Assembly (NCBI RefSeq): GCF_023015905.1
Contig: NZ_JALKBD010000013.1
Coordinates: forward strand, 1 to 64,000
Length of the DNA stretch: 64,000 nt
Reading direction: 5' to 3'
DNA from: Arenibacter sp. F20364
GTDB lineage: Bacteria > Bacteroidota > Bacteroidia > Flavobacteriales > Flavobacteriaceae
The notes beneath the pieces were generated by a model that did no database searches, was not told the origin of the DNA, and saw nothing but the letters and a program-made list of their open reading frames with translations. Below are positions 26,192-35,930 of the stretch, one piece after another. Each line of letters opens with the position of its first letter. The first letter of the stretch is position 1. Both the position numbers and the translations under genes were made by a program.

Positions 26192-27442
26192 ATGAAAAAT
26201 ACAAACGCAATTATAACGCTATTGTTTCTTCTATTAATCCTAGCTGTTCCTGCCAATGGGCAAACTGGTTCAAATACCCTATCAAGTGTAAACATATCGG
26301 GAATTGATAAGGAAAGGTTGAACCGATATGACGATTTTCTTAAAAAAGAAATAAGCGAAAGAAGAATTCCAGGTGCCGTTTCCTATATTATGAGACGGGG
26401 AGAAATTGTTCACGAAACTGCCTATGGATATAGTAGTTTGGCAGATAAGACCCCTATTCGACAAGATCAGTTGTTCCATATCATGTCCATGACAAAGCCC
26501 ATAGTAACAGCAGCGTTTATGATGTTATATGAAGAAGGATATTTTTTCCTTACAGATCCGGTCTCCAAATATTTACCGCAGTTCAAGGATCTAAGGGTAG
26601 CCAAGGATTTGGGGCAAGGGCTAAATAGCGAAACCGAACCCGCCAACAAGGAAATAACCATTAACCATCTTTTAACGCACACCGCCGGGTTTTCACATGG
26701 TCTGGGAGGAACCAAATTGGACAACGAGATTGCTAAAGCACTTTACTCCGAGCCGCATAAGAATATAGAAAGTAGGGTAAACGCTATGCTAGAAATGCCC
26801 TTGATAGGACACCCAGGGGAACAATGGTACTACAGTGCTTCCCCAGATGTCTTGGCATTGCTTATTGAACATTTCTCCGGTATGACCACTGCCAAATTTT
26901 TAAAAGATAGGATATTTGACCCCTTGGACATGAAAGACACTGGGTATAATATATCCAAAGAAAATAGGGGGAGATGGATGCCCGTTCATAATTTGGACAA
27001 ACAAGGGAATCTGATAAATTCCAAAACCCAATTACCTACAGAAGGCAACACCGTTTATGGCGGCACCCACGGCCTTTTTTCAAGTGCCTCCGACTATATG
27101 AAATTTTGCCAAATACTTCTAAATAAAGGGCTATATAAAGGTAAACATTTACTAAGTCCCAAAACCGTGGATATCATGACCATGAACCAAGTAGGCAATC
27201 TATATGAGGCCGCAGGCCAAGGTTTTGGACTAGGTTTTGGTGTCACCACCGATCTAGCTGACAGCAAAGCATTGGGCTCGGTAGGTCAATACTATTGGAG
27301 CGGCGCCTATTGCACCTATTTCTTTATAGACCCAAAAGAAGAACTCATAGTAATCCTAATGAGTCAGCTACAACCTTACAACAATTATTATGGGGAGAAA
27401 ATGAGACAAATGGTTTACCAATCCCTCATCACAAAATACTAA
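26192..27442 (+). CDS. Class C beta-lactamase-like serine hydrolase
   Basis: 416 residues with a signal peptide (ALA-type end near VPANGQ). The penicillin-binding fold motifs are present: nucleophile in SMTK (Ser99, Lys102), the tyrosine motif in WYYSASPD, and a third motif YGGTHGLFSSA in place of KTG. This pattern is typical of class C-like esterases and D-aminopeptidase relatives rather than resistance enzymes. It probably acts on esters or peptides in the periplasm. The stop lies 11 bases before the next start, so it is co-transcribed with the alpha/beta hydrolase. Confidence 0.88.
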   Translation: MKNTNAIITLLFLLLILAVPANGQTGSNTLSSVNISGIDKERLNRYDDFLKKEISERRIPGAVSYIMRRGEIVHETAYGYSSLADKTPIRQDQLFHIMSMTKPIVTAAFMMLYEEGYFFLTDPVSKYLPQFKDLRVAKDLGQGLNSETEPANKEITINHLLTHTAGFSHGLGGTKLDNEIAKALYSEPHKNIESRVNAMLEMPLIGHPGEQWYYSASPDVLALLIEHFSGMTTAKFLKDRIFDPLDMKDTGYNISKENRGRWMPVHNLDKQGNLINSKTQLPTEGNTVYGGTHGLFSSASDYMKFCQILLNKGLYKGKHLLSPKTVDIMTMNQVGNLYEAAGQGFGLGFGVTTDLADSKALGSVGQYYWSGAYCTYFFIDPKEELIVILMSQLQPYNNYYGEKMRQMVYQSLITKY

Positions 27443-27453
27443 TCAACATATCA

Positions 27454-28341
27454 ATGAAAAAAGTTATACTTTTTCTTATTGCCTTGCAATTGCCTCAAAT
27501 GATGATTTCACAGGAAATTGTTTTACTTCCTCACGAAAACAATACTGAGTTAGTTTGGCAAGGGGTTGAAAAAACAACTTATTCCGAACAGTGGCAAACC
27601 GAATTGATTTCCAATGTTTCTACACCGACCCTTCAAATTTTTAGACCAACGCCCTCCCTAAATAATGGAACCTCAGTTGTTATTGCACCCGGTGGTGGAC
27701 TTCGGGTATTGAGTATCAATAGCGAAGGTGTAGATGTTGCAAAATGGTTAAACTCCAAAGGAATTACGGCCTTTGTACTTAAATACAGACTATTGCCAGA
27801 AAATGAAAGTACCCTCCCCAATGAAAATGGAGATAATCAAAATACTTCTTCGGCAATGACAAAAAAAATGGCCATGGTCCTTGACCTGGCAACATCAGAT
27901 GGTTTAAATGCAATGGATTATGTAAGGAGCAATGCAAAATCATTGGGAATCGACTCCAACAAAATTGGATTTATGGGTTTTTCCGCTGGCGGTTCGGTTA
28001 CCTTGGGCGTTACTTTTAATTATACTAAAACCACTAGGCCGGATTTTATAGTTCCGGTCTATCCATGGATGACCGTTTTAGGTACCTATACCGTTCCTTT
28101 GGATGCACCGCCCATGTTTATAATCTGTGCTTCCGATGATCAATTTGACCTGTCCCATGAAAGCGTTGAACTTTACTCTGCCTGGTCGAAGGCGGGAAAG
28201 AACGCTGCATTGCACATGTACTCCAAGGGGGGCCACGGCTTTGGAATGAAAACTCAGAACCTGCCGTCGGACAATTGGATAGCACGGTTTTACGAATGGG
28301 CGCTAGCGGAGAAAATAATTGTTCCCCACCATCAACCCTAA
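27454..28341 (+). CDS. Secreted alpha/beta hydrolase (acetyl-esterase type)
   Basis: The real start is the ATG at 27454, giving the signal MKKVILFLIALQLPQMMISQ; the open frame before it overlaps the previous gene without family support. Catalytic elements: oxyanion turn APGGGLRVL, nucleophile elbow GFSAGG, acid in CASDDQF, and His in KGGHGFG. Relatives include BD-FAE-type and XynB-like esterases that remove acetyl or other groups from plant or algal polysaccharides. The substrate is not certain. Probably in an operon with the serine hydrolase. Confidence 0.88.
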   Translation: MKKVILFLIALQLPQMMISQEIVLLPHENNTELVWQGVEKTTYSEQWQTELISNVSTPTLQIFRPTPSLNNGTSVVIAPGGGLRVLSINSEGVDVAKWLNSKGITAFVLKYRLLPENESTLPNENGDNQNTSSAMTKKMAMVLDLATSDGLNAMDYVRSNAKSLGIDSNKIGFMGFSAGGSVTLGVTFNYTKTTRPDFIVPVYPWMTVLGTYTVPLDAPPMFIICASDDQFDLSHESVELYSAWSKAGKNAALHMYSKGGHGFGMKTQNLPSDNWIARFYEWALAEKIIVPHHQP

Positions 28342-28449
28342 ACCCATGCCCAGCAAGACCGGACTTTACCATCAGCGAACAACCGATGTCCCCGGTCGAA
28401 AATTATTTGATGGAAACAATATTTGTTATAATTTAAACCTTTAAATCAA

Positions 28450-29100
28450 ATGCATTTGAAAAAGCTCACTTATTTATTCCTTTTTTTGGCGTTCCTTGGT
28501 TATGGCCAAAAAACTCCAGCCTTTCAAAATGAGGTCATGGCCATTCAGAAGAAATATGAACCCCTTTGGGACTCCTCAAAAGAAACGATCGTATTTACAG
28601 GTAGTTCTAGCATCAGAATGTGGAAAAACTTGGAATCTATGTTTCCTGATCACCAAATTATAAACTCAGGATTTGGGGGATCCCAATCTTCCGATCTATT
28701 CCGCTATTACAATGAGCTCATTCTAAAATATAATCCCAAAAAAGTCTTTATCTACGAGGGCGATAATGATATTGCCTCCAAAAAAAAGACCAAAGATATT
28801 ATAAAGACGACCCGCGAAATAATACATAAAATAAGGGAAAGAAACAACACAACCCAAGTGGTGATAATAGCCGCAAAACCCAGTATAGCCAGATGGAAGC
28901 TAAAACGAAAATACAAAAGATTAAATAGGGCTTTTAAAAAGCTCTGTAAAGAAGAGAGTGGCTTGGAGTTTGCCAATGTATGGGATGTGATGATGGATGG
29001 AAAGCATGTGCGACAGGATATTTTTATAGGTGATGGACTTCATATGAACAGTAAGGGATACGACCTTTGGTTTTCTGTCATCAACCCCTATATGAATTGA
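28450..29100 (+). CDS. SGNH/GDSL family hydrolase
   Basis: 216 residues; signal peptide ending FLGYGQ. Block I is IVFTGSSSIRMW, with the nucleophile Ser in the GxSSI form instead of GDSL. Block II Gly is in SGFGGSQSSD, block III is IYEGDNDIA (oxyanion Asn), and block V is DGLHMNSKGYDLW with the catalytic Asp and His. This subgroup contains polysaccharide O-acetyl esterases. It lies between an acetyl-esterase-like gene and a GH20 gene, which suggests amino- or acetyl-sugar glycan degradation. That is inference. Confidence 0.88.
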   Translation: MHLKKLTYLFLFLAFLGYGQKTPAFQNEVMAIQKKYEPLWDSSKETIVFTGSSSIRMWKNLESMFPDHQIINSGFGGSQSSDLFRYYNELILKYNPKKVFIYEGDNDIASKKKTKDIIKTTREIIHKIRERNNTTQVVIIAAKPSIARWKLKRKYKRLNRAFKKLCKEESGLEFANVWDVMMDGKHVRQDIFIGDGLHMNSKGYDLWFSVINPYMN

Positions 29101-29146
29101 TCCTTTGTAAAGGAATAACTAAATAACACTAATACAATCAATCTAA

Positions 29147-30766
29147 ATGAAAAAATCAATTCTTTTTAAATCACTGGTAGTTTTGACCGTTTTTACTGCC
29201 TTTGTTGCTTGTCAACAGGAAAAAAAGAAAGTTATCAATTTTCCAATGACGGATCTGTCTGCCGAGAACTTGATTCCCAAACCGCTTAAAATAATACCTA
29301 CCAATACTGCCTTTGGGTTGGATAAAAACACTATCATCTATACCTCACAAAACGCTGATGGTTTTCCAGAAGTTGGTGAGTTTCTATCTGAAAAAATAAA
29401 ATGGCATACAGATTTGGACTTGGCTGTTAACGCAACAATCGACGCTTCTCCCCACCGTATCATTTTTATCAACCAGTCGGATAGCACTGCATTTTCATCC
29501 AAGGAAGGTTACGACCTATATATAACACAAGATTCCATTATTCTAAACGCCAAGACGGCCGAAGGAGCTTTTAGGGGTATACAGACCATAAGACAAATTA
29601 TTCCGGAAACCAGTAATGATACTCTTTCCGAAAATAAGATGTGGTTGATTCCCACAGGTAAGATCACCGACAACCCCAATTTTGAATATAGGGGATCTAT
29701 GTTGGACGTTGCAAGACACTTCTTTAGCGTGGAGGATGTAAAAAAGTATATCGATATATTGGCCTATTATAAAATTAACACGCTTCATTTACATCTTACA
29801 GATGATCAGGGCTGGCGCATAGAGATCAAATCCTGGCCCAAACTTACCGAAATCGGTGGAAGTTCCGAAGTTGGAGGTGGCCCAGGTGGATTTTACACCC
29901 AAGAAGAATATAAGGACATTGTGGCCTATGCTGCCAAACATTTTATTACCATAGTTCCAGAAGTGGATATGCCCGGTCATACCAATGCTGCATCCGTTGC
30001 GTATCCCATCCTTAATGGAAATGGCAAAACACCCAAAATCTATACGGGTACCGAAGTAGGTTTCAGCACTTTTGACGCCAATAAGGATACCGTTTACGCC
30101 TTCATCGACGATGTGGTAAGGGAAATTTCAGCCATTACTCCCGGCCCATATTTTCATGCCGGAGGCGATGAAAGTCATGTTACCAAAAAGAAGGATTTTA
30201 TTCATTTTGTTTCCAAAGTAGACAAAATTGTAAAGAAATACGGCAAAAAAATGATAGGTTGGGATGAAATTGTACACGCTGACATAGATACAAGTGCCAT
30301 TGCCCAATTTTGGGCCAATGAAGAAAATGCCAAACTGGCCGTGGAAAAGGGGCTAAAAGTTATTTTGTCTCCAGGAAAAAAGGCCTATTTGGACATGAAA
30401 TATGATACCCTTTCAAAATACGGACTTAATTGGGCAGGTTTAATTCCTGTAGATACCGGATATGTGTGGACCCCGGAGAGATATGTTCAAGGAATAAACA
30501 AGGAGAACATTTTGGGCATTGAAGCACCACTTTGGTCCGAGACCGTTAGCAATATGGACGAAGTTGAATATTTGGCCTTTCCAAGGATGATCGGTTATTC
30601 CGAACTTAGCTGGAGTGTTGAGGAAAATAGAAATTGGGATAATTACAAGGTAAGATTGGGCAACCAAGCTCCATATTTGGATAAGATGAATGTAAAATAC
30701 TACCCTTCCGAACTCATAGAGTGGAAAAAAAGCAAGTATACCTACAAAACTATTGAAAAGGACTAA
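29147..30766 (+). CDS. GH20 beta-N-acetylhexosaminidase, lipoprotein
   Basis: 539 residues; lipobox FVAC with Cys22. N-terminal GH20b-like domain at about 40-175, then the (beta/alpha)8 catalytic domain from YRGSMLDVARHFF (181). The substrate-assisted pair is Asp341-Glu342 in HAGGDESH. HLHLTDDQGWRIEI and PEVDMPGHTNAA are classical family segments. It removes terminal GlcNAc or GalNAc from chitooligosaccharides, glycans or peptidoglycan fragments at the cell surface. No SusC/D pair is adjacent. Confidence 0.94.
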   Translation: MKKSILFKSLVVLTVFTAFVACQQEKKKVINFPMTDLSAENLIPKPLKIIPTNTAFGLDKNTIIYTSQNADGFPEVGEFLSEKIKWHTDLDLAVNATIDASPHRIIFINQSDSTAFSSKEGYDLYITQDSIILNAKTAEGAFRGIQTIRQIIPETSNDTLSENKMWLIPTGKITDNPNFEYRGSMLDVARHFFSVEDVKKYIDILAYYKINTLHLHLTDDQGWRIEIKSWPKLTEIGGSSEVGGGPGGFYTQEEYKDIVAYAAKHFITIVPEVDMPGHTNAASVAYPILNGNGKTPKIYTGTEVGFSTFDANKDTVYAFIDDVVREISAITPGPYFHAGGDESHVTKKKDFIHFVSKVDKIVKKYGKKMIGWDEIVHADIDTSAIAQFWANEENAKLAVEKGLKVILSPGKKAYLDMKYDTLSKYGLNWAGLIPVDTGYVWTPERYVQGINKENILGIEAPLWSETVSNMDEVEYLAFPRMIGYSELSWSVEENRNWDNYKVRLGNQAPYLDKMNVKYYPSELIEWKKSKYTYKTIEKD

Positions 30767-30879
30767 ATATTCATTAAGTAATACTGTGGGCTATAATCTG
30801 TATATTTAATATATTGTAAGCCCCTAATTATCATATCCTTGCCTGTTTAGCTATTTAACCCAATCTAAATACTAAACAA

Positions 30880-32385
30880 ATGAAGGCTCTTATTCTTGTA
30901 ATTACCCTCCTTTTGGGACAATTTTGCTATCCCAACAGGGAAAACGATTCTTTACCCAAAGCTGAAGTGGCTACCACCATGCAAAGCGTTACCATAAATG
31001 GCAACACCATTTATTTAACGGCAAAGGCAGGTACTTTTGAGGTAAAGGACGAAACCAACAAGCCCATTGCATTAATGGGCTTTACCTATTACACAAGGGA
31101 TTCCAGAAGAGGATTGGCCACCCAAAGGCGACCTATTGTTTTTGCCTTTAACGGTGGTCCCGGGTCATCCTCTTTTTGGTTGCACATGGGTATTTTGGGA
31201 CCCAAAAGAATTGTGGTGGATGACCCAAAATCAACTCCGGCCGCCCCCTACAAAATTGTGAACAACAACTACTCTATCCTTGATATAGCAGATCTAGTAA
31301 TGATTGATCCCGTAGGTACCGGTTTGAGCGTCCCCATAGGTAAAGCTAAGTTTAAAGACTTTTGGGGTGTGGACCAGGATATACGTAGTCTCTCATTATT
31401 TATTACCCAGTTCTTGATTCACAATGACCGTATGAACAGTCCCAAATTCCTACTGGGAGAAAGCTACGGGACTTTTAGGAACGCCGGTTTAATGAATACC
31501 CTGTTGAGCCAAGGTGTGGCCATGAACGGCGTTATTATGGTATCGGCTGTTTTTGATCTTCGCACCTTATTGTTCCCTCCAAATGATGACCTCCCTTATA
31601 TAGTACATTTTCCGACCTATGCCGCAACGGCCTGGTATCATAATAAAATAGACGATAAACCGGAAAACGTCTTTGAGTTTTTAAAAACAGTAAGGTCCTT
31701 TACCGAAAACGAGTATACGCCCGCCCTCTTTAAAGGGGATCGACTTTCGGAAAATGAAAAGGCCAACATTGCCTCCAAGTTAGCGTACTATACCGGTACA
31801 GAAACCAACTACTGGCTCAAAGCAGACCTAAGGGTTACTGCCAGTGAATTTTTTGCTGAATTTTTAAGGGATAAGGGTGAAATAGTGGGCCGATTGGATT
31901 CCCGATTTACAGGAATCAATGAAGATCTACTATCCCAGGAAGGAAGTCATGACCCGCAAAGTTTGGCCATTTCCCCTGCCTACATTAGTGGATTTTTGGA
32001 TTATTTTTATGGCGACTTAAAAGTCAACAAAAATTTATTATACTCGATAACCGCAGGGAGAAGGGACGGATTTAAATGGGATTGGTCCCATAAAGGGAAT
32101 GAAAGATGGGGAGCTTCAGCGGCGATCAACACTGGTATTGATATGGCCACAGCATTATCTAGAGATCCAAATATGAAAGTATTGATCCTAAATGGCATCT
32201 ATGACATTGCCACTGTTTTTTATGGCGTAGAACACAGTATCAACCATTTGGGTCTTAAAAAGGAAATCAGGGACAATATCCTTATGGAATATTATGAGGC
32301 TGGACATATGATGTACACCCACAAGCCATCCATGGAAAAGTTTAAGAAAGATGTTTCCCGATTTATACTAAATGCATCCAAATAA
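30880..32385 (+). CDS. S10 family serine carboxypeptidase-like protein, exported
   Basis: 501 residues with a signal peptide. Motifs of the S10 family: FAFNGGPGSSSFWLHMGILGP (oxyanion region), PVGTGLS, nucleophile in GESYGT (Ser195), Asp in NGIYDIATVF, and His in EAGHMMYTHKPS. It should cleave C-terminal residues from peptides in the periplasm. The gene has its own upstream gap, is not overlapped, and is followed by a GC-rich repeat. Confidence 0.9.
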   Translation: MKALILVITLLLGQFCYPNRENDSLPKAEVATTMQSVTINGNTIYLTAKAGTFEVKDETNKPIALMGFTYYTRDSRRGLATQRRPIVFAFNGGPGSSSFWLHMGILGPKRIVVDDPKSTPAAPYKIVNNNYSILDIADLVMIDPVGTGLSVPIGKAKFKDFWGVDQDIRSLSLFITQFLIHNDRMNSPKFLLGESYGTFRNAGLMNTLLSQGVAMNGVIMVSAVFDLRTLLFPPNDDLPYIVHFPTYAATAWYHNKIDDKPENVFEFLKTVRSFTENEYTPALFKGDRLSENEKANIASKLAYYTGTETNYWLKADLRVTASEFFAEFLRDKGEIVGRLDSRFTGINEDLLSQEGSHDPQSLAISPAYISGFLDYFYGDLKVNKNLLYSITAGRRDGFKWDWSHKGNERWGASAAINTGIDMATALSRDPNMKVLILNGIYDIATVFYGVEHSINHLGLKKEIRDNILMEYYEAGHMMYTHKPSMEKFKKDVSRFILNASK

Positions 32386-32400
32386 ACATAGAGTCAATTT

Positions 32401-32545
32401 CCTCAGGGCAAGCCCGCCTGAATGGGTACGGGCAGGCCTCTCTGCCGACAAGGGCAGGCCCTTGAGGCATCGGAAGAAAACTACTAATCGCATTTCAACG
32501 CCCGCCCGAACGGAACTGGCGGGCCCGCACGAACAAAACGGGCAA
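32401..32545. repeat. GC-rich intergenic repeat with nested inverted repeats
   Basis: About 145 bases of clearly higher G+C than anything nearby. CCTCAGGGC at 32401 pairs with GCCCTTGAGG ending at 32466, enclosing a hairpin built from GCCCGCCTG and CGGGCAGGC. GGGCAGGCC occurs twice within 35 bases. A second element, GCCCGCC...GGCGGGC, lies at 32501-32525. This looks like a REP-type or small mobile repeat with degenerate copies joined together. Copy number elsewhere cannot be checked here. Confidence 0.65.
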
Positions 32546-32586
32546 CCAAGTGTGTGAGCATTCAAATCTCTCCTAAAGAGTAAAAT

Positions 32587-32624
32587 ATAAACCCCGAATA
32601 AATCATGGTCCATTCGGGGTTTAT
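32587..32624. terminator. Bidirectional terminator between convergent genes
   Basis: A 13-bp perfect stem, ATAAACCCCGAAT (32587-32599) with its complement at 32612-32624, and a 12-base loop. The minus-strand side runs into a T-rich stretch, so it best serves the leftward esterase gene. Confidence 0.7.
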
Positions 32625-32649
32625 AATCAATTTGTTTATTGTTAAGGTC

Positions 32650-35229
32650 TTACTCCCATTCAAAATCCCCTTTTTCAATAGACCAATCGTTTCCGAAGAA
32701 ACCAGCGCACTTGACGGCTGAAGTCCCTTGTGCCAATACAGTTTCATCAAAGAGCATTAGATCGGGAAATGTAGTTCCGTTCACCAAATAATGGTTGGCA
32801 TAGGCTGCTTTCATACCCTTTGGTCCCGTTGCCGTTACCACTCCAACACTGGCAAAATCACTATCGGCCCTAGGTACTATAAAATATAAGCCCCAATTGC
32901 TTCCCGTAAGACTTCTATTTCCGAAATTTAATTTACTGTTGAATACTTGGACCGGACTATTTTTTAATAATTTATCCCAAGCCGCATTGTTGGACTTATT
33001 ACCATAAATTACAACATTTCTGTTGGGATAATCTTTGGGAGAAAAGTTGGTGTCCGCGACCAATTCAATATTTCCATTGGCCTTATACCAGAAGGTATCG
33101 GCATCAAACCTAGCCTTGTTGTAATACCAATCGTTCTCCGCTTTAGATCCTTTGGTAGCATAAACGAACACTACATCATTTCTAAAGGCGTCCTTGAACC
33201 CACCGTTCCTATGGGGACCTTTTTCCCACAAGGATGGTTTGGAAACAATTGTCCATACCCCTTCAGATTCCTTGAAAAACATCTTTTCTTGTGATGGTAT
33301 CCCAAATTCTTTTCCGTTTAGCTCTATGCTCTTGATCTCACTAGGCAATTGTGAAAAATCTACCTCCAACAGGGATACATTTTTGGTCTCAATTTTAAAA
33401 ATGGCATCCCATGAAAAATCAAACGAACTAATTTCAAAAGGTATATCTTGCTGGTGGATGGTAATAAAATGTGAGGAAGCAGAAACCCCTGGCGAACCCG
33501 TGCTGAATTCCAAATTTTTTATATCCTTTATTTCTGGAATTGTTCGTGCTTTAAACAAGTTGAAAATAGGATCCCAATCCACACTGTGGTTCCCATACCA
33601 ATGTTTACCTCCAGGATACTCATAATAAGTGAAATCTGGATGAAAGGTACCCAATCGCTCCCTCATATCCCGGGCTAAACGGGTCGGAACAACATTATCC
33701 TTTTCGCCGTGCAATACATATACCCCATGATGCAGATAATTTCGGATCAATTTTACGGTTCTACTCGGGGTTCCCGCTCTTTCAACAATGTTTTCCACTG
33801 CTGTAGGCACTACCTCTGCTGTCATACGTTCAAACAATTTCGGACTAATTCCAAACCGTTCCCGCTGTTCCTCTGTCATTTCCAAAAGCCTTTCTGTTCT
33901 ACTTCCGCGGTACAACAGCAGATCTGGATATCCAGCACATGGTGCAATGGCAGCAAAATGGTCGGGGTAGGTTGCTCCTAAATACCAGGTTCCATGACCT
34001 CCCATGGAATGACCGGTTAAATAAATTTTACTATTGTCCGGTTTAAATAGCCTCTTGCTGTCCGCAAGCACCTCCAGGGCATCCAATCTGCCCCAATCTT
34101 CCCATGCAAACCCGTATGGCCGCCTATTCGTTGGCGCAACCAAGTTCCCCCAATCTTTTTGTTTATAGGCATTTGCCTGATTTACAGCCTCCACGGAAGC
34201 CCCGTGTACCGAAAGAAAAATTGCCCCACCCTCGGTATTTCCACTTTTGTCCGGCGCTACACTATAATATTGAACGCTTTTATCTATATCGCTTATAAAA
34301 GTTCTCTTGTGATGCTTATATTTCGATTTCACATTTAGAGCTAAAGTCTCGGCAGAAACCAGCTGTCCGTTACTTTGTACCAACCCAAGGTCTACATTCA
34401 CCTTGGCCATTGAGGTATCCACCGTAGAAGAAGGAATGGAAAAGGGTATTTTATAGACAGTAAAAGGTGGGATATCGGCTATTTTAGTAGTTAGCTCCTT
34501 TCCGTTCACCTTAGCCTCAATAGCGTATTTCTTCAGCCAATTGCCCGAAGTATTTATGACCCTAATGGCTGCCTTGTACTCCATATCCTCCTCCATTAAA
34601 AGATCGGGAACCGTTAAATCACGGGTAGTAAATTGAACCTCGGCTTTTGGTTCCAATAAGCGCGCGCGAATCCGAGGAAAACGGCCTACTTTTAGAACAA
34701 AAACATTTTTCCCTTTTTTTAATTTCAAAGGAATAAGATTCCAGCCAAAATCATAATGGTCCCCTTCATAGGGATAACCGTTGATGGAAGCCAATGAATG
34801 TCCGGAAGCCTCGAACAAAACCGTTTTTTCCGAACCCGAATTATAGGTGAGATATACATAGCCAGACCTGAGGTCCCGACCTGAAAAGCTATTGCTACTA
34901 TCTACCTTTATTGCGCTCCATTTTAATTCCCTTCCAAAAAAATCAATATCAAAAACTTCACCTTCCCTTACATGGGCATTGGGTTCCATAAGAAATTTAT
35001 CAAAAACCGGATCTTCGGGGAATGACGAGGATTCAAATCCAAAACGTGGAATGGTCAAAGCCAATGCCTTATTAAATACATGAATAACTTTTCCTTCATG
35101 GATATCCTCCACCTTTTCCTTACCAAAATATTCCACAATATTTCCGGTACGTTGTTGCCCAATAAGAACAAAAGGAAGCAGAAGGAGCATTACAAAAACA
35201 ACTGCACTTCTGGTATAAAATTTCGCCAT
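32650..35229 (-). CDS. Large exported alpha/beta hydrolase (prolyl oligopeptidase/esterase-like)
   Basis: 859 residues; signal peptide ending FVLIGQ. An N-terminal beta-rich part to about residue 320 precedes the hydrolase domain. The nucleophile elbow is GHSMGGHGTW (Ser408), the acid is in HGEKDNVVP and the His is in YPGGKHWYGN, as in PHB-depolymerase and esterase D-like enzymes. A further beta domain forms the C-terminal 280 residues. The substrate is unknown; feruloyl/acetyl esters or peptides are possible. Single gene with its own terminator, facing the S10 peptidase gene. Confidence 0.86.
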   Translation of the reverse strand: MAKFYTRSAVVFVMLLLLPFVLIGQQRTGNIVEYFGKEKVEDIHEGKVIHVFNKALALTIPRFGFESSSFPEDPVFDKFLMEPNAHVREGEVFDIDFFGRELKWSAIKVDSSNSFSGRDLRSGYVYLTYNSGSEKTVLFEASGHSLASINGYPYEGDHYDFGWNLIPLKLKKGKNVFVLKVGRFPRIRARLLEPKAEVQFTTRDLTVPDLLMEEDMEYKAAIRVINTSGNWLKKYAIEAKVNGKELTTKIADIPPFTVYKIPFSIPSSTVDTSMAKVNVDLGLVQSNGQLVSAETLALNVKSKYKHHKRTFISDIDKSVQYYSVAPDKSGNTEGGAIFLSVHGASVEAVNQANAYKQKDWGNLVAPTNRRPYGFAWEDWGRLDALEVLADSKRLFKPDNSKIYLTGHSMGGHGTWYLGATYPDHFAAIAPCAGYPDLLLYRGSRTERLLEMTEEQRERFGISPKLFERMTAEVVPTAVENIVERAGTPSRTVKLIRNYLHHGVYVLHGEKDNVVPTRLARDMRERLGTFHPDFTYYEYPGGKHWYGNHSVDWDPIFNLFKARTIPEIKDIKNLEFSTGSPGVSASSHFITIHQQDIPFEISSFDFSWDAIFKIETKNVSLLEVDFSQLPSEIKSIELNGKEFGIPSQEKMFFKESEGVWTIVSKPSLWEKGPHRNGGFKDAFRNDVVFVYATKGSKAENDWYYNKARFDADTFWYKANGNIELVADTNFSPKDYPNRNVVIYGNKSNNAAWDKLLKNSPVQVFNSKLNFGNRSLTGSNWGLYFIVPRADSDFASVGVVTATGPKGMKAAYANHYLVNGTTFPDLMLFDETVLAQGTSAVKCAGFFGNDWSIEKGDFEWE

Positions 35230-35393
35230 AATATAAACTGATTAAGGAATTAGAATATTAATTTCCATAAATAGTTTTCGCATGCACAACAATTTAGACC
35301 AACAACAAAACACAGCAGCTAAATGGAGGACGATTTTTATTTAAGGTGACGTATTTCGGCCTCATGCAGTGGGGAGTAAATAAAGTATAGGGC

Positions 35394-35420
35394 AAAAAAA
35401 AACCTTCGTAAACGAAGGTT
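35394..35420 (-). terminator. Terminator of the ruvX-def-DUF5606 operon
   Basis: AACCTTCG (35401-35408) and CGAAGGTT (35413-35420) form an 8-bp stem with a 4-base loop. On the minus strand it is followed by nine T (35394-35402). It lies 21 bases past the DUF5606 stop. Confidence 0.85.
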
Positions 35421-35441
35421 CTTGCATTGTGTCTGCTAAAT

Positions 35442-35873
35442 CTATTCAATTTCCTTGGAAGCTTCCTCTTCTTTTTCTTCCTCGTCCGCAAACTCTGTAA
35501 TCCCATGCTCATGTAACAAATTATACCATTGAATGATCTTTTTAATATCACTGGCATAAACCCTGTCTTCATCATAATTAGGTAGCACCTCAAACAAATA
35601 TTCCTCCAGTTTTATCTTATCATCTTTATGGCTAACCGCCGTTTTTCCACCATCTTCCTTTTCCTTGATTTTTTCGAATACCACTTTTAACGGTACTTCC
35701 TCTTCCAAAGTATAGATTGCAATCTCAGATAAGACACTTACATTGTTTTTAAAACTTACGGTAACTTTTTTACCATCCAATAAGGATTCTGCCACAAAAC
35801 CTGAACGCGTTTGTGTCAATAATCTAAAAAGACCTGGCTTACCTGCAATTGATAATATTTTATTTAAACCCAT
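35442..35873 (-). CDS. DUF5606 family protein
   Basis: 143 residues. The N-terminal domain MGLNKILSIAGKPGLFRLL followed by SGFVAESLLDGKKV is the conserved DUF5606 core, an SH3-like fold by appearance. The C-terminus (DEEEKEEEASKEIE) is a short acidic tail. Found almost only in Bacteroidota, with no known biochemical role; the constant company of def and ruvX suggests a housekeeping function. Encoded 57 bases downstream of def in the same direction. Confidence 0.88.
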   Translation of the reverse strand: MGLNKILSIAGKPGLFRLLTQTRSGFVAESLLDGKKVTVSFKNNVSVLSEIAIYTLEEEVPLKVVFEKIKEKEDGGKTAVSHKDDKIKLEEYLFEVLPNYDEDRVYASDIKKIIQWYNLLHEHGITEFADEEEKEEEASKEIE

Positions 35874-35930
35874 CTGTTATATTAATTTCAGCGGCAAATA
35901 TGCTACTTTTTGTTTATAATAGAAATTGTT

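Noticed and set aside
27295-27453. Longer N-terminus for the alpha/beta hydrolase
   Set aside because: It overlaps the upstream gene in another frame, starts at TTG-like context and would bury the clear signal peptide that begins at 27454.
32372-32613. Open frames across the GC-rich repeat on both strands
   Set aside because: They arise from the lack of AT-rich stops in the repeat; no signal, motif or start context.
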